A stretch of DNA of 58,404 bases from JBEEJZ01 sp041168905 (lineage in GTDB: Bacteria > Pseudomonadota > Gammaproteobacteria > Burkholderiales > Burkholderiaceae_C), in NCBI GenBank assembly GCA_041168905.1, contig JBEEJZ010000184.1:1-58404 (forward strand), read 5' to 3'. This document shows positions 8,752 to 17,709 of the stretch, in pieces; position 1 is the first letter of the stretch; each line of letters begins with the position of its first letter. The notes under the pieces were generated by a model. The model was not told the DNA's origin, made no database searches, and was given only the letters and a program-made list of their open reading frames with translations. Made by a program: the position numbers and the translations under genes.

Positions 8752-9672
8752 ATGAGTAAATTCGATTGGTCCTACCTGGACGCCCATCTTTTGCAACTAT
8801 TGGTGGCCGTCGTCGAGACCGGCAGCATCACCGGTGCGGCTCAGCGCCTGGACGTCACACAGTCCGCCGTGAGTCATTTGCTGGACAAGCTGCGCGCCAT
8901 CACGGGCGACCCCTTGTTTGTCAAAAGCGGACGCGGCATCGTCGCCACTGCCCGGGCCGAAGATTTGGCGCGGCAAGCACGCGAGTTGCTGCGCCAGCTG
9001 CAGCACTTTGCCCAGTCAGGCGAATTTGACCCCGCCCACTGGCGCACCACCCTCACCATCGCCGCCAACGACTTTCAGCGCGACTTGCTGCTGCCGTCCT
9101 TGGCGGCCCGCCTGCGCACGGCGGCCCCCGGGGTGGATTTGCGCATCATCCCTTCGGCCGTGCCGCGGCTGGACATGTTGCGCGCAGACGATTGCCAGCT
9201 GGTCATCAGCCCGCGCCCGCCGGACGGCGCAGACATCGTGCAAAAACGTCTGTTTGAAGACCAGTACAGGGTGTTTTACGACCCCACCATGCGGAATGCC
9301 CCCAAAGACGAGGCCGACTATCTGGCCGCCGACCATGCCACGGTGGTCTACGAACCCCGGCGCAGCCTGGATCTGGACCAACATCTCAGCAGCAGGGGAA
9401 TCAAGCGACGCATGGCAGTCATGGTGCCAGCATTGAGTGCCCTCAGCGCTTTCGTGCGCGGCACCACACTGCTAACCACCGCCCCCAGCCTGCTGGCACG
9501 CCACACCCTGAGCGGCCTGGCCAGCTGCCCACCGCCAGTGGCTTGCCCGACGTTGCCGATGTACGCCATCTGGCACAGTCGCTACCAGCAGGACAACGCC
9601 CACCGCTGGCTGCGTGCGCAACTGGAGGCGGTGGTCGCGCCCGCGCTCGCGCGCGGAGCCACGGCCAGCTAA
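8752..9672 (+). CDS. LysR-family transcriptional regulator (likely of ligAB)
   Basis: A 306-residue LTTR. The N-terminal winged helix-turn-helix spans about residues 8-67 (LQLLVAVVETGSITGAAQRL, then DVTQSAVSHLLDKLR), followed by a periplasmic-binding-like effector domain. It is divergent from ligAB with under 100 bp between the starts, the usual arrangement of an LTTR that regulates its neighbour. A protocatechuate-responsive role (as PmdR/LigR) is inference from position. Confidence 0.85.
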   Translation: MSKFDWSYLDAHLLQLLVAVVETGSITGAAQRLDVTQSAVSHLLDKLRAITGDPLFVKSGRGIVATARAEDLARQARELLRQLQHFAQSGEFDPAHWRTTLTIAANDFQRDLLLPSLAARLRTAAPGVDLRIIPSAVPRLDMLRADDCQLVISPRPPDGADIVQKRLFEDQYRVFYDPTMRNAPKDEADYLAADHATVVYEPRRSLDLDQHLSSRGIKRRMAVMVPALSALSAFVRGTTLLTTAPSLLARHTLSGLASCPPPVACPTLPMYAIWHSRYQQDNAHRWLRAQLEAVVAPALARGATAS

Positions 9673-10778
9673 GCAGCAGCCCCCAGCTCTGGCAGCTGGT
9701 CAAATGCGGACACCCGATTGCGCCCCAGTGACTTGGCCACATACATGGCCTGATCGGCCTTTTGCTGTATGGCCTGCATCGCCTCCCCGCCGGCCTCGCA
9801 GGCAGCCACACCAATGCTGGCCGTGACCCGCAGAGTCCGATCGCCGATGGAGGGGTGCAAATCTTCTACTGCCCGGCGCATCGACTCGGCCAGTTGCAGC
9901 GCACCGCTACGCGAGGTGTTGGGCATGAACACAGAAAATTCCTCACCACCGATGCGCCCCACGGCATCGCTTTTGCGGATGGAAGCGCCCAGACAACGTG
10001 CCACGGCTTTGAGCACCGCATCGCCGGCGGCGTGGCCATAGGTGTCGTTCACCGACTTGAAGTGATCCAGATCCACGAACAAGACGGCATAAGGCTGCCG
10101 GCTACGCGCCGCTGCCTCAATGTTTTGCTCACATGCGGCGTAGTAGGCGCGGGCGTTGAGCACGCCGGTCAGCATGTCGTGGCTGGCCAGTCTTTCGAGC
10201 TGCTGGTTGTAGTCGCGCATGCGCACAAAGTAGGAAAAAGACCTGGCGCTGTAGACATGAAAAAACACCCCCAGGTTAAGCATGCTCGCGATCGCCGTTG
10301 CCATGGCGTTATCCGAGTAGGCCACCGGCATGACTGCGTTGCTGATGGACAGCCAGATCACGGTCAGGACCGTGATGAACCACCCCGCACGCGCCCCCAG
10401 CAGGATAAAAACGCCCGGAATGTTCACGATGAACCAGAGCAGGCGCAGTTCGTCGGCAGGCACCAGCCACAAAGCCGACGTGTATTCCATCAGGCACACA
10501 ATTTCGTAGGTCCAGGCCACCACCTTGAACAGGTGTTTTCGGCCCCGCAGCACCGCCCAAAGCAACAGCGTCGATACCGTGAACAGTTGCATCGACACCA
10601 TGTGCGGGGTATCGATGCGATTGACCTTGGCCAGTTCGCCCGCCACGAACAGGGCGGTAAACAGGGCGCCACTGACCATCAGCACCATCAAGAACTTGTA
10701 GCGAAACTCCTGGTACTCCTCGCGCTGCCCAAAGGAAACCTCGCCGAACATCCAGCGGCTCAAAAGTTGGCTCATCAT
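9669..10778 (-). CDS. membrane-bound diguanylate cyclase (GGDEF)
   Basis: 369 residues. The first ~190 contain about six hydrophobic segments forming a membrane sensor of unidentified type, followed by a GGDEF domain. The catalytic signature is GGEEF at 277-281, an active variant, and an RxxD inhibitory site (RKSD, 268-271) lies just before it, so product inhibition by cyclic-di-GMP is expected. DLDHFKSVNDTYGHAAGD (236-253) is the usual metal/substrate region. It would make cyclic-di-GMP from GTP. The stop overlaps the end of the convergent LysR gene by four bases. The input signal is unknown. Confidence 0.92.
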   Translation of the reverse strand: MMSQLLSRWMFGEVSFGQREEYQEFRYKFLMVLMVSGALFTALFVAGELAKVNRIDTPHMVSMQLFTVSTLLLWAVLRGRKHLFKVVAWTYEIVCLMEYTSALWLVPADELRLLWFIVNIPGVFILLGARAGWFITVLTVIWLSISNAVMPVAYSDNAMATAIASMLNLGVFFHVYSARSFSYFVRMRDYNQQLERLASHDMLTGVLNARAYYAACEQNIEAAARSRQPYAVLFVDLDHFKSVNDTYGHAAGDAVLKAVARCLGASIRKSDAVGRIGGEEFSVFMPNTSRSGALQLAESMRRAVEDLHPSIGDRTLRVTASIGVAACEAGGEAMQAIQQKADQAMYVAKSLGRNRVSAFDQLPELGAAA

Positions 10779-10840
10779 TTTTTTCTCCCTGGCTGGATAT
10801 TTTTCGGGCGAACCGACGCAATGGGTTGAATGAACGCAGG

Positions 10841-11671
10841 CTAGCCCGTCACCACCGGGAACAGCTCATCCATCATCTCGGCACCATCCGCCAGGCGATC
10901 ACCCAGACCCGCAAAAGGGGGCGAGGTGCGCCAGGGCCGAACCGCGTGGCGGGCATCATCGCCCAGGTAGCGCACCGAAAACACCCGCCTTTGCTGCGTC
11001 GGTCCCACACCGGCACTGGCGTGCAGGGTCAGCATATGGAAGGCCACCACATCGCCTGGCGCCAGCGCCCAGGCAAGTTGGGGGTAGGACTCAGGCCGGG
11101 TCTCGATCGGCGGCAACTCGGCCAGCGTGCCTTCCGGAAACCACTTGGCCTGCTGGTCGCGAAAGGTGCGAGGCATGTACCAGGTTCCCTCGTGAGAGCC
11201 GGCCACAAAGCGCAAGGTGCTCTCCAGCGGCACCGGGTCCACCGGTATCCAGAAGCTCACGTTCTGGCGACCGCTCACGTTGTAATAGGGCTGGTCCTGG
11301 TGCCAGGGCGTGGGCTGACGTGTGCCCGGCTCCTTAACCAACAGATGGTCGTGATAGATGCGCACCCTGCGGCTTTGCATCAAGCGCTGCGCCACACCGG
11401 GCAAGGCCGATGCGCGCATGATGTGCTCGTAAGCCGGGTTGCTTTGCCAGGTACAGAAATCCTCAATGAAGCGGCCCGGGTCGTCCGCCTTGCTGGCGAC
11501 CTGCGCCAGGGGGCTCAGGTGTGCCAGGTTGTGCTCTATGCCCTGCCTGAGCAGCGCCACCTCCTCCACGTTCAATACACCGCGCAGCACCACCGCACCG
11601 TGGCGCTGGTAGTCAGAAACGGTGGCCTCGGGCAAAGAGTAAGCTAATTCCATGGCTTGAATGTTAAACAA
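10841..11671 (-). CDS. phytanoyl-CoA dioxygenase (PhyH) family oxygenase
   Basis: A 276-residue Fe(II)/2-oxoglutarate dioxygenase-like protein. The metal triad is readable as His124-x-Asp126 in PWHQDQPYYN and His217 in FHMLTLHASAG; Arg228/229 (QQRRVFSVRY) is placed to bind 2-oxoglutarate. Such enzymes hydroxylate small molecules; the substrate is unknown. An in-frame ATG at 11653 is an alternative start. It lies alone between the diguanylate cyclase and the GlxA-type regulator. Confidence 0.87.
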   Translation of the reverse strand: MFNIQAMELAYSLPEATVSDYQRHGAVVLRGVLNVEEVALLRQGIEHNLAHLSPLAQVASKADDPGRFIEDFCTWQSNPAYEHIMRASALPGVAQRLMQSRRVRIYHDHLLVKEPGTRQPTPWHQDQPYYNVSGRQNVSFWIPVDPVPLESTLRFVAGSHEGTWYMPRTFRDQQAKWFPEGTLAELPPIETRPESYPQLAWALAPGDVVAFHMLTLHASAGVGPTQQRRVFSVRYLGDDARHAVRPWRTSPPFAGLGDRLADGAEMMDELFPVVTG

Positions 11672-11686
11672 GGCGGCGTATGTTGC

Positions 11687-12664
11687 TCACCCTGACGGGT
11701 GGCGACCTTGCATGGGGGTCCCCGGCTCAAAGCGCCGCCAAACCCTGCGAAAGTCCCGCGCAGATGCAAAACCGCAGTGGTCCGCCACGCGTTCGATCGA
11801 CCAGTCAGGCATGGTGGTCAACATTTGTTTGGCGCGCGCAATGCGCAGTTGTTGCACATAGACCATCGCCCCGATCCTGGCATGTGCCAAAAACAAACGA
11901 CTCAAATGGCGTGGGCTTACACAAGCTGCCCTCGCCAGCTCATCCAGCGTCCAGGGATGTGCAGGATCGTGTGCGATCGTGTCTTGCGCCCGATGCACTG
12001 CCGGATGCATGTGATTGCGGTGCGCCAGCCACGGTGACATCTGTGGATCCTGTGGACTGCGGCGCTGATACATCACCAATCTCCGAGCCACTCGGGCGGC
12101 CAGCTCCGGCCCTGCGTGCTGCTCCAGGATGTAGAGCGCCAAGTCGATGCCAGTGGTAATGCCTGCGCTGGTCAACACATTGCCGTCGTCCACAAAGATT
12201 CGATCGGGATGTACCTGCGCCGTGGGGTCCAGGTCCTGCAAGGACTCGACCAGACTGTGGTGAGTCGTACAGCTGCGCCCTGCCAGACGACCCGCCAGCG
12301 CCAGCAGCAAGGCGCCCGAGCAGATGCTGGCCAGTCGAGTGTCGGCTGCCGGTACGATGCGCAGCCACTGCACCACCTCCTGCGCCTCGGGCAATTGGTA
12401 ATCCTTCGCCTCGTCACTTGTACCCACCACCAGCACCAGACTGTGAGGCGGCAGCACCTTGGGCAGTGGCTCCAGACCATTCAGCCCCGGTCCCAGCGAG
12501 GTGGAAATAGTCGTCACAGGAGAACATGTGTGCAACACCAGCGCGGCACCCAGGTCACGCGCCATGCGCAACGCCTCGGTAGGGCCGGCATAGTCGAGCA
12601 TCAAGACATTGGGGGTCAGAATCACCCAAACGGTCAAGACTGCGGGAGGTGTCAGCGCGTCCAT
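11687..12664 (-). CDS. GlxA-type transcriptional regulator (DJ-1/PfpI + AraC HTH)
   Basis: 325 residues with two domains. Residues ~10-180 are a DJ-1/PfpI (class I glutamine amidotransferase-like) sensor with the nucleophile-elbow Cys115 (SICSGALLLA). Residues ~215-320 are an AraC-type DNA-binding domain (LDELARAACVSPRHLSRLFLAH, then CGFASARDFRRVWRRF). Family members regulate catabolism of small amines and amino acids. It overlaps the end of the EamA gene by 13 bases and so probably closes a three-gene operon. Confidence 0.9.
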   Translation of the reverse strand: MDALTPPAVLTVWVILTPNVLMLDYAGPTEALRMARDLGAALVLHTCSPVTTISTSLGPGLNGLEPLPKVLPPHSLVLVVGTSDEAKDYQLPEAQEVVQWLRIVPAADTRLASICSGALLLALAGRLAGRSCTTHHSLVESLQDLDPTAQVHPDRIFVDDGNVLTSAGITTGIDLALYILEQHAGPELAARVARRLVMYQRRSPQDPQMSPWLAHRNHMHPAVHRAQDTIAHDPAHPWTLDELARAACVSPRHLSRLFLAHARIGAMVYVQQLRIARAKQMLTTMPDWSIERVADHCGFASARDFRRVWRRFEPGTPMQGRHPSG

Positions 12665-13557
12665 CCCAGCCGCGCCAACAAAGCGTCACCAAACAAGTTC
12701 ACGACCAAACCGGCCATCAGCAGGGCGCCACCCGTCAGGTGCACGAGTTGGAGGGACTCTCCCATCACAAGCCAGCCGGTGGTCAAGCCCACGACTGGCA
12801 CCAGCAAGGTAAACGGTGCCACCCGATTCACAGGGTAGCGCGACAACAGGAAGTTCCAGACCGCGTAGCCAAACAGGGTTGACGCCCAGGCGATGTAGGC
12901 CACCGCCGCCAGCGAGGTCAGGCTGAAGTTCTGCAACGCAAACACCATGGTTTGCGGCCCTTCCAGAAAATAAGACAAGGCCGCAAACGGCAGGATAGGC
13001 ACCAGACCTGCCCACACCACAAAGGCCAGCTGATTGATAGGGCCATGCTGACCCACGGCCCTGCCCACAATATTGCCGCAAGCCCACATGGCCGCCGCTG
13101 CCACGGTGAGGAGAAATCCCACCAAAGGCATGGATGCGCCGTGCGCGCTGCCGATCAAGGTCAAGCCCCCCGCTGCCAGCAATAAGCCCGCCAGTTGGTG
13201 ACCATGCCACTTTTCCTTCAGCCACAAAGCAGTCAGCACCAGTGTGAAAAAGGACTGGGACTGCAGCACCAATGACGCCAAACCCGAGGGCATACCCACG
13301 TGAATGGCACTGAACAAAAATGCAAATTGCCCCACTGAAATCGTGCCGCCGTAAGCCAGATACAAGCGCAAAGGCACCTTGGGCGGACGCAGAAAAAGCA
13401 GGGCAGGAAATGCGGCCAAAAGAAACCGTAAGGCACCCAGCAAAAACGGCGGCAGGCCCAGCAGGCCCACCTTGATCACTGCAAAGTTCACCCCCCACAC
13501 CAGAATGACGACCAGTGCCAGCAACAGGTGACGTGGCCGCATCGAGGCGCTGCTCAT
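12652..13557 (-). CDS. EamA/DMT-family transporter
   Basis: A 301-residue protein with ten predicted transmembrane helices in two EamA repeats (first repeat begins VVILVWGVNFAVIKVGL; the second begins near residue 145). DMT-family proteins usually export metabolites or amino acids. The start overlaps the stop of the upstream isochorismatase-like gene (ATGA at 13554-13557) and its end overlaps the GlxA-type gene, so the three are likely co-transcribed. Confidence 0.9.
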   Translation of the reverse strand: MSSASMRPRHLLLALVVILVWGVNFAVIKVGLLGLPPFLLGALRFLLAAFPALLFLRPPKVPLRLYLAYGGTISVGQFAFLFSAIHVGMPSGLASLVLQSQSFFTLVLTALWLKEKWHGHQLAGLLLAAGGLTLIGSAHGASMPLVGFLLTVAAAAMWACGNIVGRAVGQHGPINQLAFVVWAGLVPILPFAALSYFLEGPQTMVFALQNFSLTSLAAVAYIAWASTLFGYAVWNFLLSRYPVNRVAPFTLLVPVVGLTTGWLVMGESLQLVHLTGGALLMAGLVVNLFGDALLARLGWTR

Positions 13558-14126
13558 GCAGCAGGTGCCAGTTCAGCGAGGCAGTTATCCACGTTCACGA
13601 TGCGAGCAAAACGACCGGCCAGCACCAGCTCGGTGTGGGCCTTGATCTCATCGGCAGAGTAAGTGCGCCCACTGGTGGCATGGGTCATGGGGAAGGTGAG
13701 CGTGGCCTCGGTCACAAAGTCCACCGCATAGCCCAGGTCTGCGCCCACACGGGCGGTGGTCTCGCAGCACTGCTCCGTGCGTATGCCCGCAATGATCAGC
13801 TTGCCCACACCCTGGCGGCGCAGCCACAGGTCCAGCCCGGTGTCAGTAAACGCGTTGTGAGTGTGCTTCTCAAAGCGCACATCGGGCGCGTCACACAAGA
13901 AGTCCATCGGCCGCACAAAGCCGGACTCTGACCTGAAAGGCCCTGCCTGCCCCACATGAAAGATGTGCACCACCGGCATGCCCCGTGCTCGGCAACCAGC
14001 GTTCAGGCGCGAGAGCGCGTCTACAAATGCTGGCACCTCATCCATACGCCAAAACGGCATCTGAGTAAATGACTCTTGTACGTCGATAACGACCAGGGCC
14101 GACTTGACCGGACTTGATGGGGGCAT
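13554..14126 (-). CDS. isochorismatase-like cysteine hydrolase
   Basis: A 190-residue hydrolase of the nicotinamidase/isochorismatase superfamily. The triad can be read as Asp15 (VVIDVQESF), Lys87 (EKHTHNAF) and Cys120 or Cys121 (GIRTEQCCETT). The superfamily includes amidases such as biuret, ureidoacrylate and nicotinamide hydrolases; the substrate cannot be assigned. First gene of the operon with an EamA exporter and a GlxA-type regulator. Confidence 0.88.
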   Translation of the reverse strand: MPPSSPVKSALVVIDVQESFTQMPFWRMDEVPAFVDALSRLNAGCRARGMPVVHIFHVGQAGPFRSESGFVRPMDFLCDAPDVRFEKHTHNAFTDTGLDLWLRRQGVGKLIIAGIRTEQCCETTARVGADLGYAVDFVTEATLTFPMTHATSGRTYSADEIKAHTELVLAGRFARIVNVDNCLAELAPAA

Positions 14127-14222
14127 TTTGTGTATTCCTTGGGTGGGTATGCGGGAATCTTAGACCCACGCCACACGCGCCGCCAGGCCCCAGACGGACT
14201 TATCAGGGACAAAATTTGCCGT

Positions 14223-15590
14223 CTAGCCCGAAGCTTGAGCCATGGTCGCCGGGCCATAGACCAGGGTGTAGGCCGCATCGCCCGGAATGGGTGGCATGCT
14301 GGCCGACCAGTCGCCATACATGCGTTTCATCTCCAGAAACTTGTCAGGGTGCCTGTCTTTCAGGTTAGCTCGCTCTCTGGCGTCGATGTCGATGTTGAAC
14401 AGAAACTCGTTTTCGTCCAGCCTCAGATATTTCCAGGCGCCATGAATGGCTGCGCATTGCTGGCGGTAGGTCATGCGCCAAAACATCGGACGAGGATAGG
14501 TTTTCTCCGGCTCGCGCAGGATTGCCGCCATGCTCACTCCGTCCAAGGGGTATTCCGCGTGAGGCGTCGCTCCTGCCAAATCCAGCAAAGTCGGCATCCA
14601 GTCCATGGTCATCATGGGCTGACGTGTGGTGCCGGCAGCAATGTGACCCGGCCACCGAGCGATCAGCGGAACTCGCAGACCACCCTCGAGGAGATCCATC
14701 TTTTTGCCGACAAAGGGCCAGTTGTCCGAAAAGCGTTCGCCGCCGTTGTCGCTGGTGAAAATCACCAAGGTGTCCTGCTCCAGCCCCTGCTGAGCCAGGG
14801 TGTCCAGAATGCGTCCGATGCCTTCATCCATGTGGTGAATCATCTTTTGGTAAACGGGTAGAGATCCTCCATCGACGTGGTGAATCTGGGAGCCGATGCG
14901 CTGGGACTCGGCCTCATCATCCCGGGTCTCCCAGGGCCAGTGGGGCGCTGTGTAGTGCACGCTCAACATGAAAGGCTGTCGCCCACCATGAGCCTTGATG
15001 AAATCAACGGCCCGATCGGTGAGCACGTCGGTCAGATAGCCTTTCGCCTGCGCCGGCTGGTCTGCCTCGTGCAGGTCGCGCACACCTTCGAACGACGTGT
15101 ACGAAAAATAATCGACGGCCCCACTGATGGGCCCGAAGAATTCGTCATAACCACTCATCAGGGGGCCGAAATGGGGTGGGTAGCCGAGGTGCCATTTACC
15201 CACCAGGCCCGTGCGATACCCGGCATCCCGCAACAGCGAGGGCAGCGTCGGATGCGAAGGCGGCAAGCCCATCAGGGTCGGGTTTTGACTGCCCGAGCGC
15301 CGGGTCAACGGCTCCTCGGCAGCGGCCCGCAGGCGGTATTGATAACGCCCGGTGATCAAGGCAAATCGGGTGGGAGAACAGACCGGAGAGTTCGAATAGC
15401 CATTCATGAAACGCAAACCTTCCCGGGCCATCTGGTCCAGCCTTGGACTGACCGGACCGAAGGCAGCTTCCCGGGCACCGTAGCACCCGAGGTCGGCAAA
15501 GCCGAGATCGTCAGCCAGGATAAAGACGATATTGGGTTCACGGGAGCGATGGGGCAGGCTGGGGTGTGAGGAAGGTGAGGAAGCATTCAT
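14223..15590 (-). CDS. arylsulfatase-type sulfatase
   Basis: A 455-residue type I sulfatase. The signature CSPTR (71-75) holds Cys71, which must be converted to formylglycine; LADDLG gives the metal-binding Asp27-Asp28, and FTSDNGGE the distal metal site. No signal peptide is obvious, so it may be cytoplasmic. No formylglycine-generating enzyme or anSME gene is visible in the window. It is divergent from a MarR regulator and a TctC-type binding protein, so uptake and desulfation of an organosulfate is a reasonable but unproven idea. Confidence 0.92.
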   Translation of the reverse strand: MNASSPSSHPSLPHRSREPNIVFILADDLGFADLGCYGAREAAFGPVSPRLDQMAREGLRFMNGYSNSPVCSPTRFALITGRYQYRLRAAAEEPLTRRSGSQNPTLMGLPPSHPTLPSLLRDAGYRTGLVGKWHLGYPPHFGPLMSGYDEFFGPISGAVDYFSYTSFEGVRDLHEADQPAQAKGYLTDVLTDRAVDFIKAHGGRQPFMLSVHYTAPHWPWETRDDEAESQRIGSQIHHVDGGSLPVYQKMIHHMDEGIGRILDTLAQQGLEQDTLVIFTSDNGGERFSDNWPFVGKKMDLLEGGLRVPLIARWPGHIAAGTTRQPMMTMDWMPTLLDLAGATPHAEYPLDGVSMAAILREPEKTYPRPMFWRMTYRQQCAAIHGAWKYLRLDENEFLFNIDIDARERANLKDRHPDKFLEMKRMYGDWSASMPPIPGDAAYTLVYGPATMAQASG

Positions 15591-15701
15591 GAGTTCAGTC
15601 CATCCAGGTCAAGGTCATCAGATAGGTCGAAGTTTTTTGCCAGGCCACGAATTTAGGGCTTGCAAAGTATGAGCGAGTAAGTGATCATATGGCCAGAATA
15701 A

Positions 15702-15713
15702 GTGAATTTTCAC
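15702..15713. promoter_or_regulatory. candidate MarR operator
   Basis: GTGAA-TT-TTCAC is a short inverted repeat 25 bases before the MarR start, in the AT-rich gap shared with the divergent sulfatase gene. A TGATCA palindrome lies at 15682-15687. Size and position fit MarR-type autoregulation; the assignment is by position only. Confidence 0.4.
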
Positions 15714-15737
15714 CTAATGTCCAGACTCCATTGACTC

Positions 15738-16274
15738 ATGCCTGCAGCAGAAACACCCGTCGAATTGCACCGATCCAAGGCATTCGAACCCAACGACTGG
15801 CCCATCGCATGGATGGCTCGCATCGAGCGTCAGCATGCCCGCAACAGCAATGCCCTGTTGGCGCCGCTGGGCTTGCACCACCGGGAATTTCGCCTTCTGG
15901 CCTTTCTGGGTAGCAAGCCCGAGGTCAGTATTGGTGAACTGGCAGAGCTGGCCGTGCTCGAACGCCCAACCGTCAGCAAGATGATCGACCGCATGGTCAG
16001 CGAAGGCTGGGTGCTACGCGGCACCCATGCAGAAGACGGGCGCCGGGCGCCCTTGCTGCTGAGCGATCTGGGCCTGAAAAAGCTGCAGGCCGCATCACCG
16101 CTGATTGAGGGCCTGTTTCAAAACTATCAGTCCAGCATGAGCGTCAGCCAACGCAGGCTTTTCGTGTCTGAACTGAAAACCTTCTTCCAGAGCGTCCAGA
16201 ACCCCTTTTCGGGCGCTCCACAACGTGCTGCTGCGAAGCACAGGAAGTCTGCAACGCAAAAACCCAAAACCTAA
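15738..16274 (+). CDS. MarR-family transcriptional regulator
   Basis: 178 residues with a MarR winged helix: HHREFRLLAFLG, then SIGELAELAVLERPTVSKMIDRMVSEGWV, then the wing RGTHAEDGRRAPLLLSD. These regulators bind palindromes as dimers and respond to small aromatic or acidic ligands. It is divergent from the sulfatase gene and directly upstream of the TctC-like gene. Confidence 0.9.
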   Translation: MPAAETPVELHRSKAFEPNDWPIAWMARIERQHARNSNALLAPLGLHHREFRLLAFLGSKPEVSIGELAELAVLERPTVSKMIDRMVSEGWVLRGTHAEDGRRAPLLLSDLGLKKLQAASPLIEGLFQNYQSSMSVSQRRLFVSELKTFFQSVQNPFSGAPQRAAAKHRKSATQKPKT

Positions 16275-16284
16275 GGAGACAAAC

Positions 16285-17256
16285 TTGAACCACCTTTCCA
16301 TCACCCGGCGCCACGCCCTGGCCGCCCTCACCGCTACCCTGGCAACCCCCAGCTTTGGCCAGGACAAGTACCCCAGCCAGGCCATACGCATCATTGTTCC
16401 CTGGGCCACCGGCACGCCACCCGATGTGGCAGCACGTATCGTCGCCAGCAAGCTGCCCGAGTTGCTGAAGCAGCCTGTCGTCGTGGAAAACAAGCCGGGC
16501 GCCTCGGGCACGCTGGGCATGTCCGAACTGAATCGCGCGCCCGCAGATGGCTACACCGTCGGTGCCATGCACTTTGCGTCTGTCGCCATTGCCTCTCTGT
16601 TTCCGAATTTCAAGGTCGATTTGGCCAAGGATGTTGTGGGCGTGGGGCAGATCGAGTGGGGTCACAACATTCTGGTCGTCAGTCCCTCCTTGAACCTGAA
16701 TTCAGCACAGGAGCTGATCGACTACCTGAAGAAGAATCCAGGACAGTTTGGGTCGTCTGGCGTGGGCTCGCCAGCGCACCTGTCCGGCGTGATGTTCCTG
16801 CGCGCCGCAGGCATCGACGCCACCCACGTGCCTTACAACCAGTTTGGACAGGCGATCACCGATGTCGCTACCGGCCGGGTCACATTCATGATCCTGGCGG
16901 CACCAGCGGCGGTGCCGCAGGTATTGGGCGGGCGATTGAAGGCACTCGCGGCCACCAGCCCTGCACGCAACCCGAACCTGAAAGACGTGCCCACCTTTGC
17001 AGAACTGAAAATGCCCACGGTGCAGTCACGCACCTGGTCCGGGCTGGTGGTGCGCGCAGGCACACCCAAAGACATCGTGGATCGACTGAGTCGTGACATC
17101 GCCACCGTCATGGCCATGCCCGACATACGCGAACTCCTGCTGAAACAGCAGATCGAGATTCCGACCGAGTCGGTAGATCAGTTCCGGGACCTGATCCGTC
17201 GTGATGTGGAGTTCGGCGCCAACTTCGTTAAAGCCAACGGCATACGCCTGGAATAA
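16285..17256 (+). CDS. Bug/TctC-family tripartite tricarboxylate transporter substrate-binding protein
   Basis: A periplasmic binding protein of about 323 residues. The TTG at 16285 is chosen because AAGGAGA precedes it at proper spacing and it places a basic Thr-Arg-Arg segment and a hydrophobic signal peptide ending in FGQ at the N terminus. Then come the family segments YPSQAIRIIVPW, VENKPGASG and GYTVGAMH. No TctA/TctB membrane genes are adjacent, as is usual for the many orphan Bug proteins of Burkholderiales. Its ligand is unknown. Confidence 0.88.
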   Translation: MNHLSITRRHALAALTATLATPSFGQDKYPSQAIRIIVPWATGTPPDVAARIVASKLPELLKQPVVVENKPGASGTLGMSELNRAPADGYTVGAMHFASVAIASLFPNFKVDLAKDVVGVGQIEWGHNILVVSPSLNLNSAQELIDYLKKNPGQFGSSGVGSPAHLSGVMFLRAAGIDATHVPYNQFGQAITDVATGRVTFMILAAPAAVPQVLGGRLKALAATSPARNPNLKDVPTFAELKMPTVQSRTWSGLVVRAGTPKDIVDRLSRDIATVMAMPDIRELLLKQQIEIPTESVDQFRDLIRRDVEFGANFVKANGIRLE

Positions 17257-17258
17257 AA

Positions 17259-17699
17259 CTAGGCAGCGGGGCCGCCCGCTGCCGCACTAGCGGCGGCGCG
17301 GGCGCTGATTTCCTTGGCGCGCAAGACGCTGGCCAAAGTGCCACCGATGCTCCACTGGGCCGGGTCCACGGCCCAGCAACTGCCGCGGATGCGCGAACGG
17401 TCTGCGCCCAATGTCGCCACCAGCAAGTCTGTAAAGCCTTCCAGCAGGCGATGGCGATGCGCCATGGGCCGTCCCTCCAGCACCACGAACTCAAAATAAG
17501 GGGTGCTAGGCACCCCGTCCGTCACCAACTTCCCACCGATGGCAATGTGCTGCGGCTGGCACAGCTGAACAGACACGCGCACCCGGTCGATGGGAGATTC
17601 CAGCACCTCGGCAAACAATCGGCTGGACGCCAGCAGGAGTTCGGCAATTTGCGCATCCGATTGCTGGCCCTCGACCAGCATGTATTGCAAGACAGGCAA
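17259..17699 (-). CDS. long (146-residue) tautomerase-superfamily protein, probable 4-oxalocrotonate tautomerase role
   Basis: The TTG at 17699, preceded by AGGGAGA, gives Met-Pro-Val-Leu; after Met removal Pro1 is the catalytic base of the tautomerase superfamily. A longer open frame to 18074 overlaps the SDR gene and is not protein-like. The protein is about twice as long as a classical 62-residue DmpI/XylH. It is the last gene of the lower meta-cleavage operon and no ordinary dmpI is present, so isomerisation of 2-hydroxymuconate to 4-oxalocrotonate is inferred from context. Confidence 0.8.
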   Translation of the reverse strand: MPVLQYMLVEGQQSDAQIAELLLASSRLFAEVLESPIDRVRVSVQLCQPQHIAIGGKLVTDGVPSTPYFEFVVLEGRPMAHRHRLLEGFTDLLVATLGADRSRIRGSCWAVDPAQWSIGGTLASVLRAKEISARAAASAAAGGPAA

Positions 17700-17709
17700 G
17701 GCGTTCTCC

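Noticed and set aside
9762..10829. Long plus-strand frame opposite the diguanylate cyclase gene
   Set aside because: His/Gln/Arg-rich shadow; the minus strand carries an intact GGDEF protein.
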